A stretch of 64,000 bases of DNA from JADJEK01 sp052034255. Lineage in GTDB: Bacteria > Planctomycetota > B15-G4 > JADJEK01. Shown in pieces: positions 8,525-16,705 of this stretch; position 1 is the first letter of the stretch; every line of letters starts with the position of its first letter. Position numbers and translations under genes: made by a program. The stretch lies in contig JBPOIU010000007.1 of NCBI GenBank assembly GCA_052034255.1, positions 62,001 through 126,000 on the forward strand, written 5' to 3'. Under the pieces are notes generated by a model that did no database searches, had not been told where the DNA came from, and worked only from the letters and a program-made list of their open reading frames with translations.

Positions 8525-10366
8525 TCAGATCTTCACTGGGAACCAGAACAGAACCAGACTGTCTTCGACGCCGTCACGCGCTTCTTCGCGTTTCCATCCG
8601 AACATCCCGCCGAGGAAGCCCCGTGACCAGGTCTTCGGCTCGCCCTCGGCGTAGAACGTGCGCCAGTTGAATAGCAGGGGCACGCGCACCGACGTTTCGG
8701 CGTCGCTGAAGTACGCGCCGTAGAGCCGGAACAACGCCGCGTGACGGGTGTACCCGCCCTCGGCGTCGGGAGCACGACGGTACTCGTAGAGATTCCACAG
8801 GAAGCCCCACGCGTCGTTGAAGTCCTTCACGTACTTGTCGAGTCGGAGCGGCAGCAACGAGAACGCATGGATGTTGCGTGACCCGTCGCCGTTCCACTCC
8901 CACGAGAACAACGGCCAGACTTTCGTGAAGCGATCGCGTCGACCGGTGTCGACGCCGTTCGCGTCGAACCACTCCACGCCCTCGCTGAAGAAGATGGGGA
9001 CCAGCGCGGCGTACTGCGTCTCGCGCTTGCCGCGCACCTTGTTCTGGTCGTGGATCACGCGGCGGAAGAAGCCGAGCGGCTGCAGCACCGACACGGAATC
9101 GACGCGCACCGGGCGATCGAGCGGCAGGGTGTGGTATTCGGCGAACAGCACCAGACCGATGCGCTGGCGCCAGAAGCCGCCCTCGTAGTCCTCGAACGGC
9201 GGTTCGACGACCTCTTGTTGTTTCTGGTAGCGGTAGATGACCTGGCTCAAGAAGTCGATGTGGACGTTCTCGATGCCCGGGTCCTCACCGCGCTCTTGGA
9301 GTCGATGGAACGATTCGGGTGCTTGCGGCAGCTCACCGCGACTCGCGGCCTCGCGTTCGACGGCGCGAATGCGCTGGCGCAGCTCGGGATACTCGCGGTT
9401 GAAGCGGAAGAACGGCCACAGGATCGTCCAGAACTCGTGGTCGAACGCGGTCTGCTTCTTGAAGAACGGCCAGACCGAGACGAGCTTGGCCTCTTGGCCG
9501 ATCCCACGATCGAGATAGAGATCGTGAATGTGCACGAACGGCCACAGCCAGCCGCGCTTGTCGTAGCGCTTCAGCGGCTTCGACGGATCGGCGCCGGGTG
9601 GATAGGCCGGAGCGCGGTAGGGCGGGTACTCCCAAACCGCGTGGTAGCCGATCGGGAACGCGCGCCACGAACCGCCGCGAGGCGCTCCGTCGGACCAGCC
9701 GAAGAACAGCAGGATGGTCGTGAAGGTCTCGTTCTCGTCGTAGACCTTCTTGCTGACGCGCTGCATCAGCGGCCACAGCAAGAACTGGAACTTGTCGAAC
9801 AGGATGAAGTTGTTGATCTGACCGACGAGCGGGAAGAAGCCGAAGTACTCGTTGTCGCGCTCGAGCCCCTTCTCCTTCTCGAGCTGCGAGGGTTCGGTGC
9901 TGCCGTAGAACAGGAACGGGAACAGGACCCAGTCGAAGTCCTTGCCGCCCGTCACGTGTTGCTCTTCGGTCCACCAAAACAGCGGCCAGAAGCGGAACTG
10001 CGTGGTTCGCGGATTCGTGTGGTACTTCGCGAACGGCGCGAGGATCGAGACCGACTTCTGGCGTTCGTCGAGGCCGCGTTCGCGCCACGGTTTCTCGGTG
10101 GTGTAGAAGAACGGGCGCAACCCGTACTCCTTCACTTCACCACCGCCGCGACTTTCGTAGGGTGCGAGCGGCCCGAAGACTTCGCCTTCTTCGATGCCGG
10201 TGTCCGTACGCGATTCCCAGCGCGCGAACGGCGAGAGGTCGAAGTCGTCTTCGACGAGCGAAGAGCAGGACGCGAACGTCAGGAGAAGCGCGGCGAGCGC
10301 GAATCTCCAGGGACCTCGCCCCGGTCGTCGGGCTCCCCTTTTTGGTGCGTCGTGATGCAAAGGCAT
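8525..10366 (-). CDS. putative lipoprotein with many W-P-F/L-F repeats, first gene of the Mla operon
   Basis: A 613-residue protein I cannot name. Residues 20-34 form a hydrophobic signal ending in TFASC, a likely lipobox with Cys34. The rest is rich in aromatic residues and contains at least 13 short units built on a hydrophobic-Pro-hydrophobic core, such as FWPLFWW, LFPFLFY, LWPFVH, VWPFFK, LWPFFR, LVPIFF and VWPLFSW. Spacing is 25-60 residues, which suggests repeated beta-strands, possibly a beta-barrel or propeller at the outer membrane. It sits 13 nt upstream of mlaE on the same strand, so it probably belongs to the same operon and may be an outer-membrane partner of the MCE transporter. 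I placed the start at ATG 10366 (GGGA 9 nt upstream); ATG 10381 is also possible. Confidence 0.65.
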   Translation of the reverse strand: MPLHHDAPKRGARRPGRGPWRFALAALLLTFASCSSLVEDDFDLSPFARWESRTDTGIEEGEVFGPLAPYESRGGGEVKEYGLRPFFYTTEKPWRERGLDERQKSVSILAPFAKYHTNPRTTQFRFWPLFWWTEEQHVTGGKDFDWVLFPFLFYGSTEPSQLEKEKGLERDNEYFGFFPLVGQINNFILFDKFQFLLWPLMQRVSKKVYDENETFTTILLFFGWSDGAPRGGSWRAFPIGYHAVWEYPPYRAPAYPPGADPSKPLKRYDKRGWLWPFVHIHDLYLDRGIGQEAKLVSVWPFFKKQTAFDHEFWTILWPFFRFNREYPELRQRIRAVEREAASRGELPQAPESFHRLQERGEDPGIENVHIDFLSQVIYRYQKQQEVVEPPFEDYEGGFWRQRIGLVLFAEYHTLPLDRPVRVDSVSVLQPLGFFRRVIHDQNKVRGKRETQYAALVPIFFSEGVEWFDANGVDTGRRDRFTKVWPLFSWEWNGDGSRNIHAFSLLPLRLDKYVKDFNDAWGFLWNLYEYRRAPDAEGGYTRHAALFRLYGAYFSDAETSVRVPLLFNWRTFYAEGEPKTWSRGFLGGMFGWKREEARDGVEDSLVLFWFPVKI

Positions 10367-10581
10367 GTCCGGCAGTCCCATCCGGCATCGGTGCCCGATG
10401 GGTCGCGGGACGATAGGTCGACCCGGAATCCCCGGCAAAAGGAAAATCGCTTCGACACGTCCGCGCGCCGTCGCCACAATCCCGGTTCGCAGCGAAGGGT
10501 ACGATCGACGGAACTCGCCGGCGTCGGCTGGCGTTCGCGCGCCCCGAGCTGGCATTTTCGCGTTCTTCGGAGTCGGCCTGG

Positions 10582-11172
10582 ATGTTCGACCGGACGTTCG
10601 AACGGTGTGAGTTCCACGGTGGCCGGAGCGACGGCGCGAAATCCGCGCGCCGCGTCCTCGGCTTGCTGTTCGTCTGCGCGATCACAGGCATGCCGAACCT
10701 CGGCTGCGTGACCGAGCCCGCGACGGACGAGTCGATCGTCCAACTGCCGCCCGGCTCGGAGGAGTTCGAGCGCTTCATCAACGCCCCGGGGCAGTTCACG
10801 GCCGACCGCATCACGATCCAAGCGCTGACGGCGTACCGCAAGGACGTCGCGCCGGTGACGTCGCCCGAGTCGCATCTGCGTTCGGTGACGCCCGATCGCA
10901 TCGAGCTGACGAACAAGACACCGGATGTCCCCGGTGATCCGGTGCGCCTGTCGTTCCGCCAACTCCACCTCGCGGCGCGGGAGTCGTTGACGGTGATCTT
11001 CAGCGACGTCCCACTGCAGCACCCCGAGCGCGATCCGATCCTGCTGATCGTCGGCAATGGCGTGGCGAAGTTGGTGTCGCCGACGGAAACACTGCTCGCG
11101 GACCGCGTCGTGATTCGCAACGGCGAAGCGCAGGCATTCCGCTCCGACGGCCAGCCCACTGCGGGCAAGTGA
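10582..11172 (+). CDS. putative lipoprotein, function unknown
   Basis: A 196-residue protein that I do not recognise. A basic stretch (SARR) is followed by a hydrophobic segment and a lipobox-like PNLGC with Cys42, suggesting export and lipid attachment. The mature part is about 150 residues, probably mostly beta-strand, with a C-terminal half of alternating hydrophobic residues (LTVIFSDVP, ILLIVGNGVAKLV). ATG 10582 has CGGAG about 10 nt upstream, and the signal region would also work from a later start. It is divergent from the Mla operon across about 215 bp, and 16 nt upstream of the TPR lipoprotein gene, with which it is probably co-transcribed. Confidence 0.55.
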   Translation: MFDRTFERCEFHGGRSDGAKSARRVLGLLFVCAITGMPNLGCVTEPATDESIVQLPPGSEEFERFINAPGQFTADRITIQALTAYRKDVAPVTSPESHLRSVTPDRIELTNKTPDVPGDPVRLSFRQLHLAARESLTVIFSDVPLQHPERDPILLIVGNGVAKLVSPTETLLADRVVIRNGEAQAFRSDGQPTAGK

Positions 11173-11188
11173 GCGCGGACGCACGGCG

Positions 11189-12229
11189 ATGCATGCGGCG
11201 CGGCGAATCGGAACGGGGATCCGCGCGACGCTGCTCGTCGCGTGTGCGCTGAACGGCGCGTGCCGCTCCGCCGACCCCGTGACGCCGCGCTCCGAGCTCG
11301 CGTCGGTCGACGTCATCGTGCGCATCCAAGCCGCCGAACGCCTGCTCGCTCTCGGCGACGCGGAAGCCGCGCTGACGCAGTTGCGCGAGATCGTCCGCCT
11401 CGCGCCGTCGTACTACCTCGGCTTGCGCGCGGAGCAGGACGCGTTGCTCGCTCTGGGTCGTGAGGACGAAGCGCTCGAGCTCGCGCGCACGCGGGCGGAG
11501 GGAGAGCCCGATCCGGTCGCGTGGGTGCTGCTCGCGCGTCTGCAGTCCGACAAGGACGCGGAGCGAAGCCTCGAGCAAGCGCTCGAAATGGACCCGCAGT
11601 GTCATCACGCGCACTATGCGCTCGGGGTCGTCGCCGCGCGCGGCGCGCGTTACGAGGACGCCGAGCGCTCGTTCTCGCGCGCCCTCGACGTATGGCCGCG
11701 TCTACACGTCGCGCGACGTGCGCGCGCCGAGATCCGCGATCAACTCGCCGACTTCACCGGCGCTGCGGCCGACTACGAGGCGTATCTCGACGACGAGCCG
11801 TGGGACCAGGACGCTCGCTACAACCTCGCATCGATCCTGCATCGCGAACTCGCACGGCCGCAGGACGCGGAGCGCCACTACCGCCTGCTGCTCGATCAGA
11901 ACCCGGACAACGACGTCGCGATGGTCGGACTCGCCGTGCGGTTGATGGAGCGCGGCGATCCGGGCTTCGACGACTTCGCGGTCGCTGAGCGGCTGCTGCT
12001 GAAGGCATCGAACCGCGAGGCGACGGCGTTGTTCGACCTCGGCGTGCTGTATCAGGAGAAGCTCGATCTTCCCGAGCAGGCGCTGGCGTCGTTCGAGCGC
12101 TTCTTGGCGCAAGACGCACCAGCGCAGGACGTGCGGACCGTGGCCGACCGACTGTTCTACGCGCCGCTGCGGATCGAAGCGTTGCGGCGCGAGATCGGAA
12201 TCGACGCCGCGGCCGGCGGTCACCCGTGA
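11189..12229 (+). CDS. TPR-repeat lipoprotein
   Basis: A 346-residue protein with a signal sequence ending in LNGAC (lipobox, Cys25). The mature region is built of about seven tetratricopeptide-like helical pairs, for example ALTQLREIVRLAPSYYLGLR, AHYALGVVAARGARYEDAER and ARYNLASILHRELARPQDAE. Such proteins usually scaffold other envelope proteins. No enzyme motif is present. The stop codon overlaps the dtd start (GTGA), so the two are translationally coupled although no functional link is obvious. Confidence 0.8.
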   Translation: MHAARRIGTGIRATLLVACALNGACRSADPVTPRSELASVDVIVRIQAAERLLALGDAEAALTQLREIVRLAPSYYLGLRAEQDALLALGREDEALELARTRAEGEPDPVAWVLLARLQSDKDAERSLEQALEMDPQCHHAHYALGVVAARGARYEDAERSFSRALDVWPRLHVARRARAEIRDQLADFTGAAADYEAYLDDEPWDQDARYNLASILHRELARPQDAERHYRLLLDQNPDNDVAMVGLAVRLMERGDPGFDDFAVAERLLLKASNREATALFDLGVLYQEKLDLPEQALASFERFLAQDAPAQDVRTVADRLFYAPLRIEALRREIGIDAAAGGHP

Positions 12230-12678
12230 TCGCGGTGGTTCAGCGCGTGGCGCGCGCGCACGTCGAAGTCGAGGGGGCGGTCGTCGGTCGCATCGAACGC
12301 GGCCTGTTGGTCCTGCTCGGAGTGGCGAAGGGGGATACCGACGAGGACCGGACGATCCTGGCTCGGAAGGTTGCCGAAATGAGGATTTTCGAAGACGAAT
12401 CCGGCCGCATGAATCGGTCGTGCCTGGACCTCGGTTTGGGGGTCCTCGTGGTGTCGCAATTCACGCTCTGCGCGGATGTTCGCCGCGGTCGGCGCCCGGG
12501 CTTCGACCCCGCGGAAGCTCCGGAACGCGCGCAAGTGGCCGTTTCTGCGTATTCGCAGGACTTACGTTCGTTCGGGTTGACGGTCGCCGAAGGGCAATTC
12601 GGCGCCTCGATGGCCGTGCACTTGGTCAACGATGGACCGGCGACCTTCGTGCTGGACAGTCGGATGTGGCGCAACTGA
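12226..12678 (+). CDS. dtd: D-aminoacyl-tRNA deacylase
   Basis: A 150-residue cytosolic enzyme that hydrolyses D-amino acids (and glycine mischarged on tRNA-Ala) off tRNA. The sequence is close to the family throughout: it begins IAVVQRVARAHV, carries the SQFTLCAD motif and ends with the NDGPATFVLDS motif, which corresponds to the active-site Gly-Pro element. Length fits the usual 145-150 residues. It starts with GTG at 12226 inside the stop codon of the TPR lipoprotein gene. Confidence 0.96.
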   Translation: MIAVVQRVARAHVEVEGAVVGRIERGLLVLLGVAKGDTDEDRTILARKVAEMRIFEDESGRMNRSCLDLGLGVLVVSQFTLCADVRRGRRPGFDPAEAPERAQVAVSAYSQDLRSFGLTVAEGQFGASMAVHLVNDGPATFVLDSRMWRN

Positions 12679-12682
12679 TTGC

Positions 12683-12710
12683 TTGAAAAGTGCTTAATCG
12701 GGACTAACCT
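12683..12710 (+). promoter_or_regulatory. promoter for the HU-type gene
   Basis: A -35 box TTGAAA (12683-12688), a 16-nt spacer and a -10 box TAACCT (12705-12710). It lies just after the dtd stop codon and 65 nt before the start of the DNA-binding protein gene. Confidence 0.55.
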
Positions 12711-12774
12711 GCTGCCGACATAGGGTCGCGGAGGTTCCTCACCCCGCGCTCGGGTGCGAGGAAAGGAGAGCAGG

Positions 12775-13113
12775 ATGACGACGATCACCAAGAAGGAACT
12801 GGTGAACCGCATCGCGGACCGCACGAATCAGACCAAAGTGGTCACGAAAGAGGTCATTCAGCTCTTTCTCGACGAGATCATCACGGAGCTGGCCGCGGGC
12901 AACCGGCTGGAGTTCCGTGACTTCGGCGTGTTCGAGGTGAAGTTCCGGAAGGCTCGACGCGCGCAGAACCCGCGCACGCTCGAGAAGGTCTCGGTACCGC
13001 CGAAGAAAGTCGTGAAGTTCAAAGTCGGTCGCGTCATGCGCGAGAAGGTCGGCATGGCGCCGGAGCCGGGCGAGGTCGATCTGCCGCCGGAGACGGACGA
13101 CGACGACGCGTAA
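12775..13113 (+). CDS. HU/IHF-family DNA-binding protein with acidic tail
   Basis: A 112-residue nucleoid protein. It has the family start TITKKELVNRIAD, the dimer core and the beta-arm with the RRAQNPRT element, close to the GRNPKT/GRNPQT of HU and IHF. After the conserved VGRVMREKV end it carries a 15-20 residue acidic tail ending ETDDDDA, not found in E. coli HU (90 residues). ATG 12775 is preceded by a strong AAGGAGAG Shine-Dalgarno. It has its own promoter and a following hairpin, so it is probably a single-gene unit. Confidence 0.92.
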   Translation: MTTITKKELVNRIADRTNQTKVVTKEVIQLFLDEIITELAAGNRLEFRDFGVFEVKFRKARRAQNPRTLEKVSVPPKKVVKFKVGRVMREKVGMAPEPGEVDLPPETDDDDA

Positions 13114-13152
13114 GCGTCGAACACGAACGCGCTTCGGCGCATCATGAATCGC

Positions 13153-13191
13153 GAACGCCCGCTTCGGACCAGACGTCCGAAGCGGGCGTTC
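13153..13191. terminator. bidirectional hairpin between convergent genes
   Basis: A 16-bp perfect inverted repeat (13153-13168 and 13176-13191), extendable to 17 bp, with a short loop. It lies between the HU gene end and the end of the minus-strand glycosyltransferase gene. On the plus strand it is followed by CTCATGTTTC, a weak T-run. Confidence 0.75.
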
Positions 13192-13218
13192 TCATGTTTC
13201 GCGACCAATCCGCCGCGT

Positions 13219-14073
13219 TTACGAGCGCCCGCGCGACGCGATCGCGTCGGCGAGGAGCCCGGCGAGGAACACGAACAGCGAAGCCAGCGACAAGATGACC
13301 GTCTTGTCCGACAAGCCCGCGACGCCGCGCGCGATGTCGAGGGTCGCGACGGCGATCGTGCAGGCGAGCAGCACGCCCGTCACCGGCAGGAAGATCTTCA
13401 ACGGCTTGAAGATCACCGTCATGCGCAAGATCAGCATGAAGAAGCCGTACGTGTCGCGCAGCGCGCGGATCTTCGATTGCCCGGCGCGCGCGAAGTAGTC
13501 GATCGGGACGAACTTCACCAACAGATCGTCGTTCAGCATCGACATCGTCAACGTCGTCGTGAACGAGAACCCTGACGGGAACAGATGCATGTAGCGGTCG
13601 GAGCACGTGCGCTTGAAGACGCGCAGGCCCGAGTTCAGGTCGGGGATCTTCTGACCCGTCAGCACGTTCGCGAGCACGTTCAGGAACATCTTCGCCGGGC
13701 GACGGATCAGCGGGATCGCGACGTTGGCGCCGGTTCGCGCGCCGACGACCATGTCGTAACGGGACATGTGTTCGACGAGGTCCGGGATGCGCTCGCACGG
13801 ATACGTGCCATCGGCGTCCGTGATGCAAATCCAGTCCGCGTCGGTGTTGCGCAATCCGGTCTTCAGCGATGCGCCGTAGCCGCGATTCGTGTCGTGCCGA
13901 ATCACGCGCACGCCGGATGCCGTCGCGAGTTCCGCCGTGCGATCGGTCGAGCCGTCGTCGACGACGAGGATCTCGGCGTGCAGCGGCGCGACCACTTGCT
14001 TCAGGCGTTCGAGGGTCGCGGCGATGCCGAGTTCCTCGTTGTACGCCGGCACCAGGATCAGGAGTCGTGGCAT
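13219..14073 (-). CDS. family 2 glycosyltransferase with C-terminal membrane segments
   Basis: A 284-residue GT-A glycosyltransferase of the dolichyl-phosphate mannose synthase / ArnC-like type. It opens LLILVPAYNEELGIAATLER and has the nucleotide-binding VVDDGSTD motif and a DAD metal motif (ITDADGTYP). Two hydrophobic segments near the C-terminus would anchor it in the inner membrane. The likely reaction is transfer of a sugar from a nucleotide-sugar to a polyprenyl phosphate or lipid. ATG 14073 is 8 nt after the upstream stop codon but lacks a clear Shine-Dalgarno, so it may depend on coupling. It is the third gene of the transsulfuration operon. Confidence 0.88.
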   Translation of the reverse strand: MPRLLILVPAYNEELGIAATLERLKQVVAPLHAEILVVDDGSTDRTAELATASGVRVIRHDTNRGYGASLKTGLRNTDADWICITDADGTYPCERIPDLVEHMSRYDMVVGARTGANVAIPLIRRPAKMFLNVLANVLTGQKIPDLNSGLRVFKRTCSDRYMHLFPSGFSFTTTLTMSMLNDDLLVKFVPIDYFARAGQSKIRALRDTYGFFMLILRMTVIFKPLKIFLPVTGVLLACTIAVATLDIARGVAGLSDKTVILSLASLFVFLAGLLADAIASRGRS

Positions 14074-14081
14074 GGGGGAGG

Positions 14082-15233
14082 TCAACGCGGCAGCGCCTGT
14101 TCGAGGTCCGCGATCAGATCGCCGACGTCCTCGACGCCGACCGAGATGCGGATGAGTCCGTCGTCGATCCCCGCTTCGCGCCGCTTCTCCGGCGGGATCG
14201 ATGCGTGCGTCATGGATGGTGGATGTTCGATCAGCGATTCGACGCCGCCGAGACTCTCCGCGAGCGTGAACACTTTTGTGCGCGCGACGACGTCCTTGGC
14301 CTCGTCGACCGACGTGTCGAGCACGAACGAGATCATGCCGCCGAAGCGTCGCATCTGACGCTTCGCCACCGCGTGGTTCGGATGCGATTCGAGACCCGGG
14401 TAGTAGATCTTGGTCACGCGGCGATGCGTGCGCAGCCAGGCCGCGACGGCTTCGGCGTTGTCGCAGTGCCGATCCATGCGCAGATGCAGAGTCTTCGTGC
14501 CACGGAGCACGAGGAAGCAGTCCATCGGGCCGGGAACGCCACCGACCGCCATCTGGACGAAGCGCAGCTTCTCGGCGAGCGCGGCGTCGTTCACGACGAG
14601 TGCGCCGCCGATGACGTCCGAGTGGCCGCCGAGGTACTTCGTCGTCGAATGCAGCACGATGTCGAAGCCGTACGACAGCGGGTTTTGCAGGTACGGCGTC
14701 GCGAACGTGTTGTCGCACGCGAGCAGGCAGCCTCGAGCTCGCGCGTCCTTGCACACCGCAGCGACCGCGGCGAGGTCGACGATCGACAGCAGTGGGTTCG
14801 TCGGCGTCTCGATCCAAACCAGCTTCGTGGTCGGACGCAGTGCGGCTGCGACCGTGTGCGCATCCCGTGGATCGACGTAGCTGAAGTCGATCCCGAGTGG
14901 ACGCCACAGGCGTTCGAAGAGTCGGCGTGATCCGCCGTAGAGATCGTTGCCGGCGACGACGTGATCGCCCGCCTTCAGCAAGTGCAAGATCCCGCCGAGC
15001 GCGGCGAGTCCGGACGCGAACGCGTGCCCCGAGCTTCCGCCCTCCAGCGCGGCGAGGTTCTTCTCGAGCGCGGTACGCGTCGGGTTCTTCGCGCGCGAAT
15101 AGTCGTGCCCGTCCTTCGGCCGGTCCGGATATTCCTGCGCGTACGTAGAGGTCATGAACACCGGCGTCATGACCGCGCCGGTCGTCGGCTCAGGATCCTG
15201 GCCCGCGTGAACGGCCTTCGTGGCGAACTTCAT
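14082..15233 (-). CDS. cystathionine gamma-lyase/gamma-synthase family PLP enzyme
   Basis: A 383-residue PLP enzyme of the Cys/Met metabolism family. It has the SRAKNPTR segment, the AFASGLAA and WIETPTNP motifs, and the PLP lysine in LHSTTKYLGGHSD (Lys199). The SESLGGVESL-type end motif reads AESLGGVESLIEHPP. Length matches the family. Because a cystathionine beta-synthase gene lies 6 nt upstream on the same strand, cystathionine gamma-lyase (making cysteine from cystathionine) is more likely than cystathionine gamma-synthase, but the two cannot be separated by sequence reading alone. Confidence 0.9.
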   Translation of the reverse strand: MKFATKAVHAGQDPEPTTGAVMTPVFMTSTYAQEYPDRPKDGHDYSRAKNPTRTALEKNLAALEGGSSGHAFASGLAALGGILHLLKAGDHVVAGNDLYGGSRRLFERLWRPLGIDFSYVDPRDAHTVAAALRPTTKLVWIETPTNPLLSIVDLAAVAAVCKDARARGCLLACDNTFATPYLQNPLSYGFDIVLHSTTKYLGGHSDVIGGALVVNDAALAEKLRFVQMAVGGVPGPMDCFLVLRGTKTLHLRMDRHCDNAEAVAAWLRTHRRVTKIYYPGLESHPNHAVAKRQMRRFGGMISFVLDTSVDEAKDVVARTKVFTLAESLGGVESLIEHPPSMTHASIPPEKRREAGIDDGLIRISVGVEDVGDLIADLEQALPR

Positions 15234-15239
15234 GCGTCG

Positions 15240-16601
15240 TTACCGCCGTTCCTGCAGCAAGTCGAACTTCGTGATGATCTCGAACGACGACTCGTTCAGG
15301 CGCACGAGCACGGCGGGGACCTTGCGGGTGATCGTGCGCGAGACCTCTTCGAGCGGCGCGTACAGGTCGACCTCGGGCAGCGGTTCCTTCATGACGTCCT
15401 TCACGAGCGTCTTCGTCAGGTCGGCCTTCTCGACCAGCAAGTCGATCAGACGGTCTTCGCCGACGACGCCGACGTTCTTGCCGTGGTCGATGACGGGAAC
15501 CTGAGAGAGTTCGCGGGAGCGCATCAGGCGCAGCACTTCGGCGACCGGAGTCTCCGGCGTCGTGCTGAGGAAGCGATCGACGCTTTCCTTCTTGCCCATG
15601 ATGATCTCGAACGCCGTCGCGGAGGCGTGGGCCTCGAGGTACTGGTTCTCTTCCATCCACGCGTCGTTGAAGCACTTCGACAGGTAGCGCTCGCCGGTGT
15701 CGCAGATGACGACGACGATCAGGTCGCCTTTCTTCGCGGACTCGGCGACTTTGAGCGCGGCGCAAACGGCGAGGCCGGACGAGCCGCCGCACAGGATGCC
15801 TTCCTCGCGCGTGATGCGACGCGCCATGTTGAACGCGTCCTTGTCGGACACCGTGATCACGTCGTCGAGGATCGATAGATCCGAGGTCGCCGGGATGATG
15901 TCCTCGCCGATGCCTTCCACCTTGTAGGAGTGGAACTCACCCGGCTTGCCGGTCTTGAACACCGAGCAGTAGATCGAGCCGTCCGGATCGGCAGCGACCA
16001 GCTTGATGTTCTTGTTCTTCTCCTTCAGGTAGCGGCCGGTTCCGGCCATCGTGCCGCCGGTGCCCATGCCGGCCACGAAGTGCGTGATCTTGCCGTCGGT
16101 CGCGGTCCAGACCTCGGGTCCCGTCGTGTCGTAGTGGGCCTTCGGGTTCTCCGGATTCGCGAACTGGTTCGGGTAGAAGGCGCCCGGGATCTCGCGGGCG
16201 AGTCGCTTCGCGACCGAGTAGTAGGAGCGCGGATCGTCCGCCGTGACGGACGTCGGCGTGACGATGACTTTCGCGCCGTACGCCTTCAGGAGATTGATCT
16301 TCTCCTGGCTCATCTTGTCGGGCATCGTGAAGATCATGCGGTACCCGAGTCGCGAGGCCGCGAGCGCGAGGCCGACCCCGGTGTTGCCGGACGTCGCTTC
16401 GATGATCGTGCCGCCCGGCTTCAGCAAGCCGCGGCGCTCGGCTTCCTGGATCATCCGGAAGCCGATGCGGTCCTTGACGCTGCCGCCCGGGTTCCGCGAT
16501 TCCAGCTTCGCGACGACCGTCGCTTGGAGTCCGCGCGTCACTTTGGTCAGGCGCACGAGCGGCGTGTCGCCGATGAGGTCGAGGATCGAATCGAAGATCA
16601 T
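15240..16601 (-). CDS. cystathionine beta-synthase with regulatory CBS domain pair
   Basis: A 453-residue enzyme that condenses serine (or a related acceptor) with homocysteine to cystathionine, the first step of reverse transsulfuration. The N-terminal PLP domain has ESRNPGGSVKDR with the PLP lysine Lys43, the EATSGNTGVGLA phosphate loop and MGTGGTMAGTGRYLKE. From about residue 335 to the end there are two CBS domains, which in other enzymes bind adenosyl compounds and control activity. O-acetylserine sulfhydrylases lack these domains. ATG 16601 is the first gene of a three-gene minus-strand operon with the gamma-lyase and a glycosyltransferase. The 104-bp gap to mutS2 must hold two divergent promoters. 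Confidence 0.92.
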   Translation of the reverse strand: MIFDSILDLIGDTPLVRLTKVTRGLQATVVAKLESRNPGGSVKDRIGFRMIQEAERRGLLKPGGTIIEATSGNTGVGLALAASRLGYRMIFTMPDKMSQEKINLLKAYGAKVIVTPTSVTADDPRSYYSVAKRLAREIPGAFYPNQFANPENPKAHYDTTGPEVWTATDGKITHFVAGMGTGGTMAGTGRYLKEKNKNIKLVAADPDGSIYCSVFKTGKPGEFHSYKVEGIGEDIIPATSDLSILDDVITVSDKDAFNMARRITREEGILCGGSSGLAVCAALKVAESAKKGDLIVVVICDTGERYLSKCFNDAWMEENQYLEAHASATAFEIIMGKKESVDRFLSTTPETPVAEVLRLMRSRELSQVPVIDHGKNVGVVGEDRLIDLLVEKADLTKTLVKDVMKEPLPEVDLYAPLEEVSRTITRKVPAVLVRLNESSFEIITKFDLLQERR

Positions 16602-16705
16602 GAGCGCGTCCCGATCACGAAAAGGCGGAGTGTAGAGGTGCGTCCGTTGCCCCGTCAAACCGCGCCTAACGGCGTTCACGCGCGTGTCGGTCGATCGGAG
16701 CGTCG

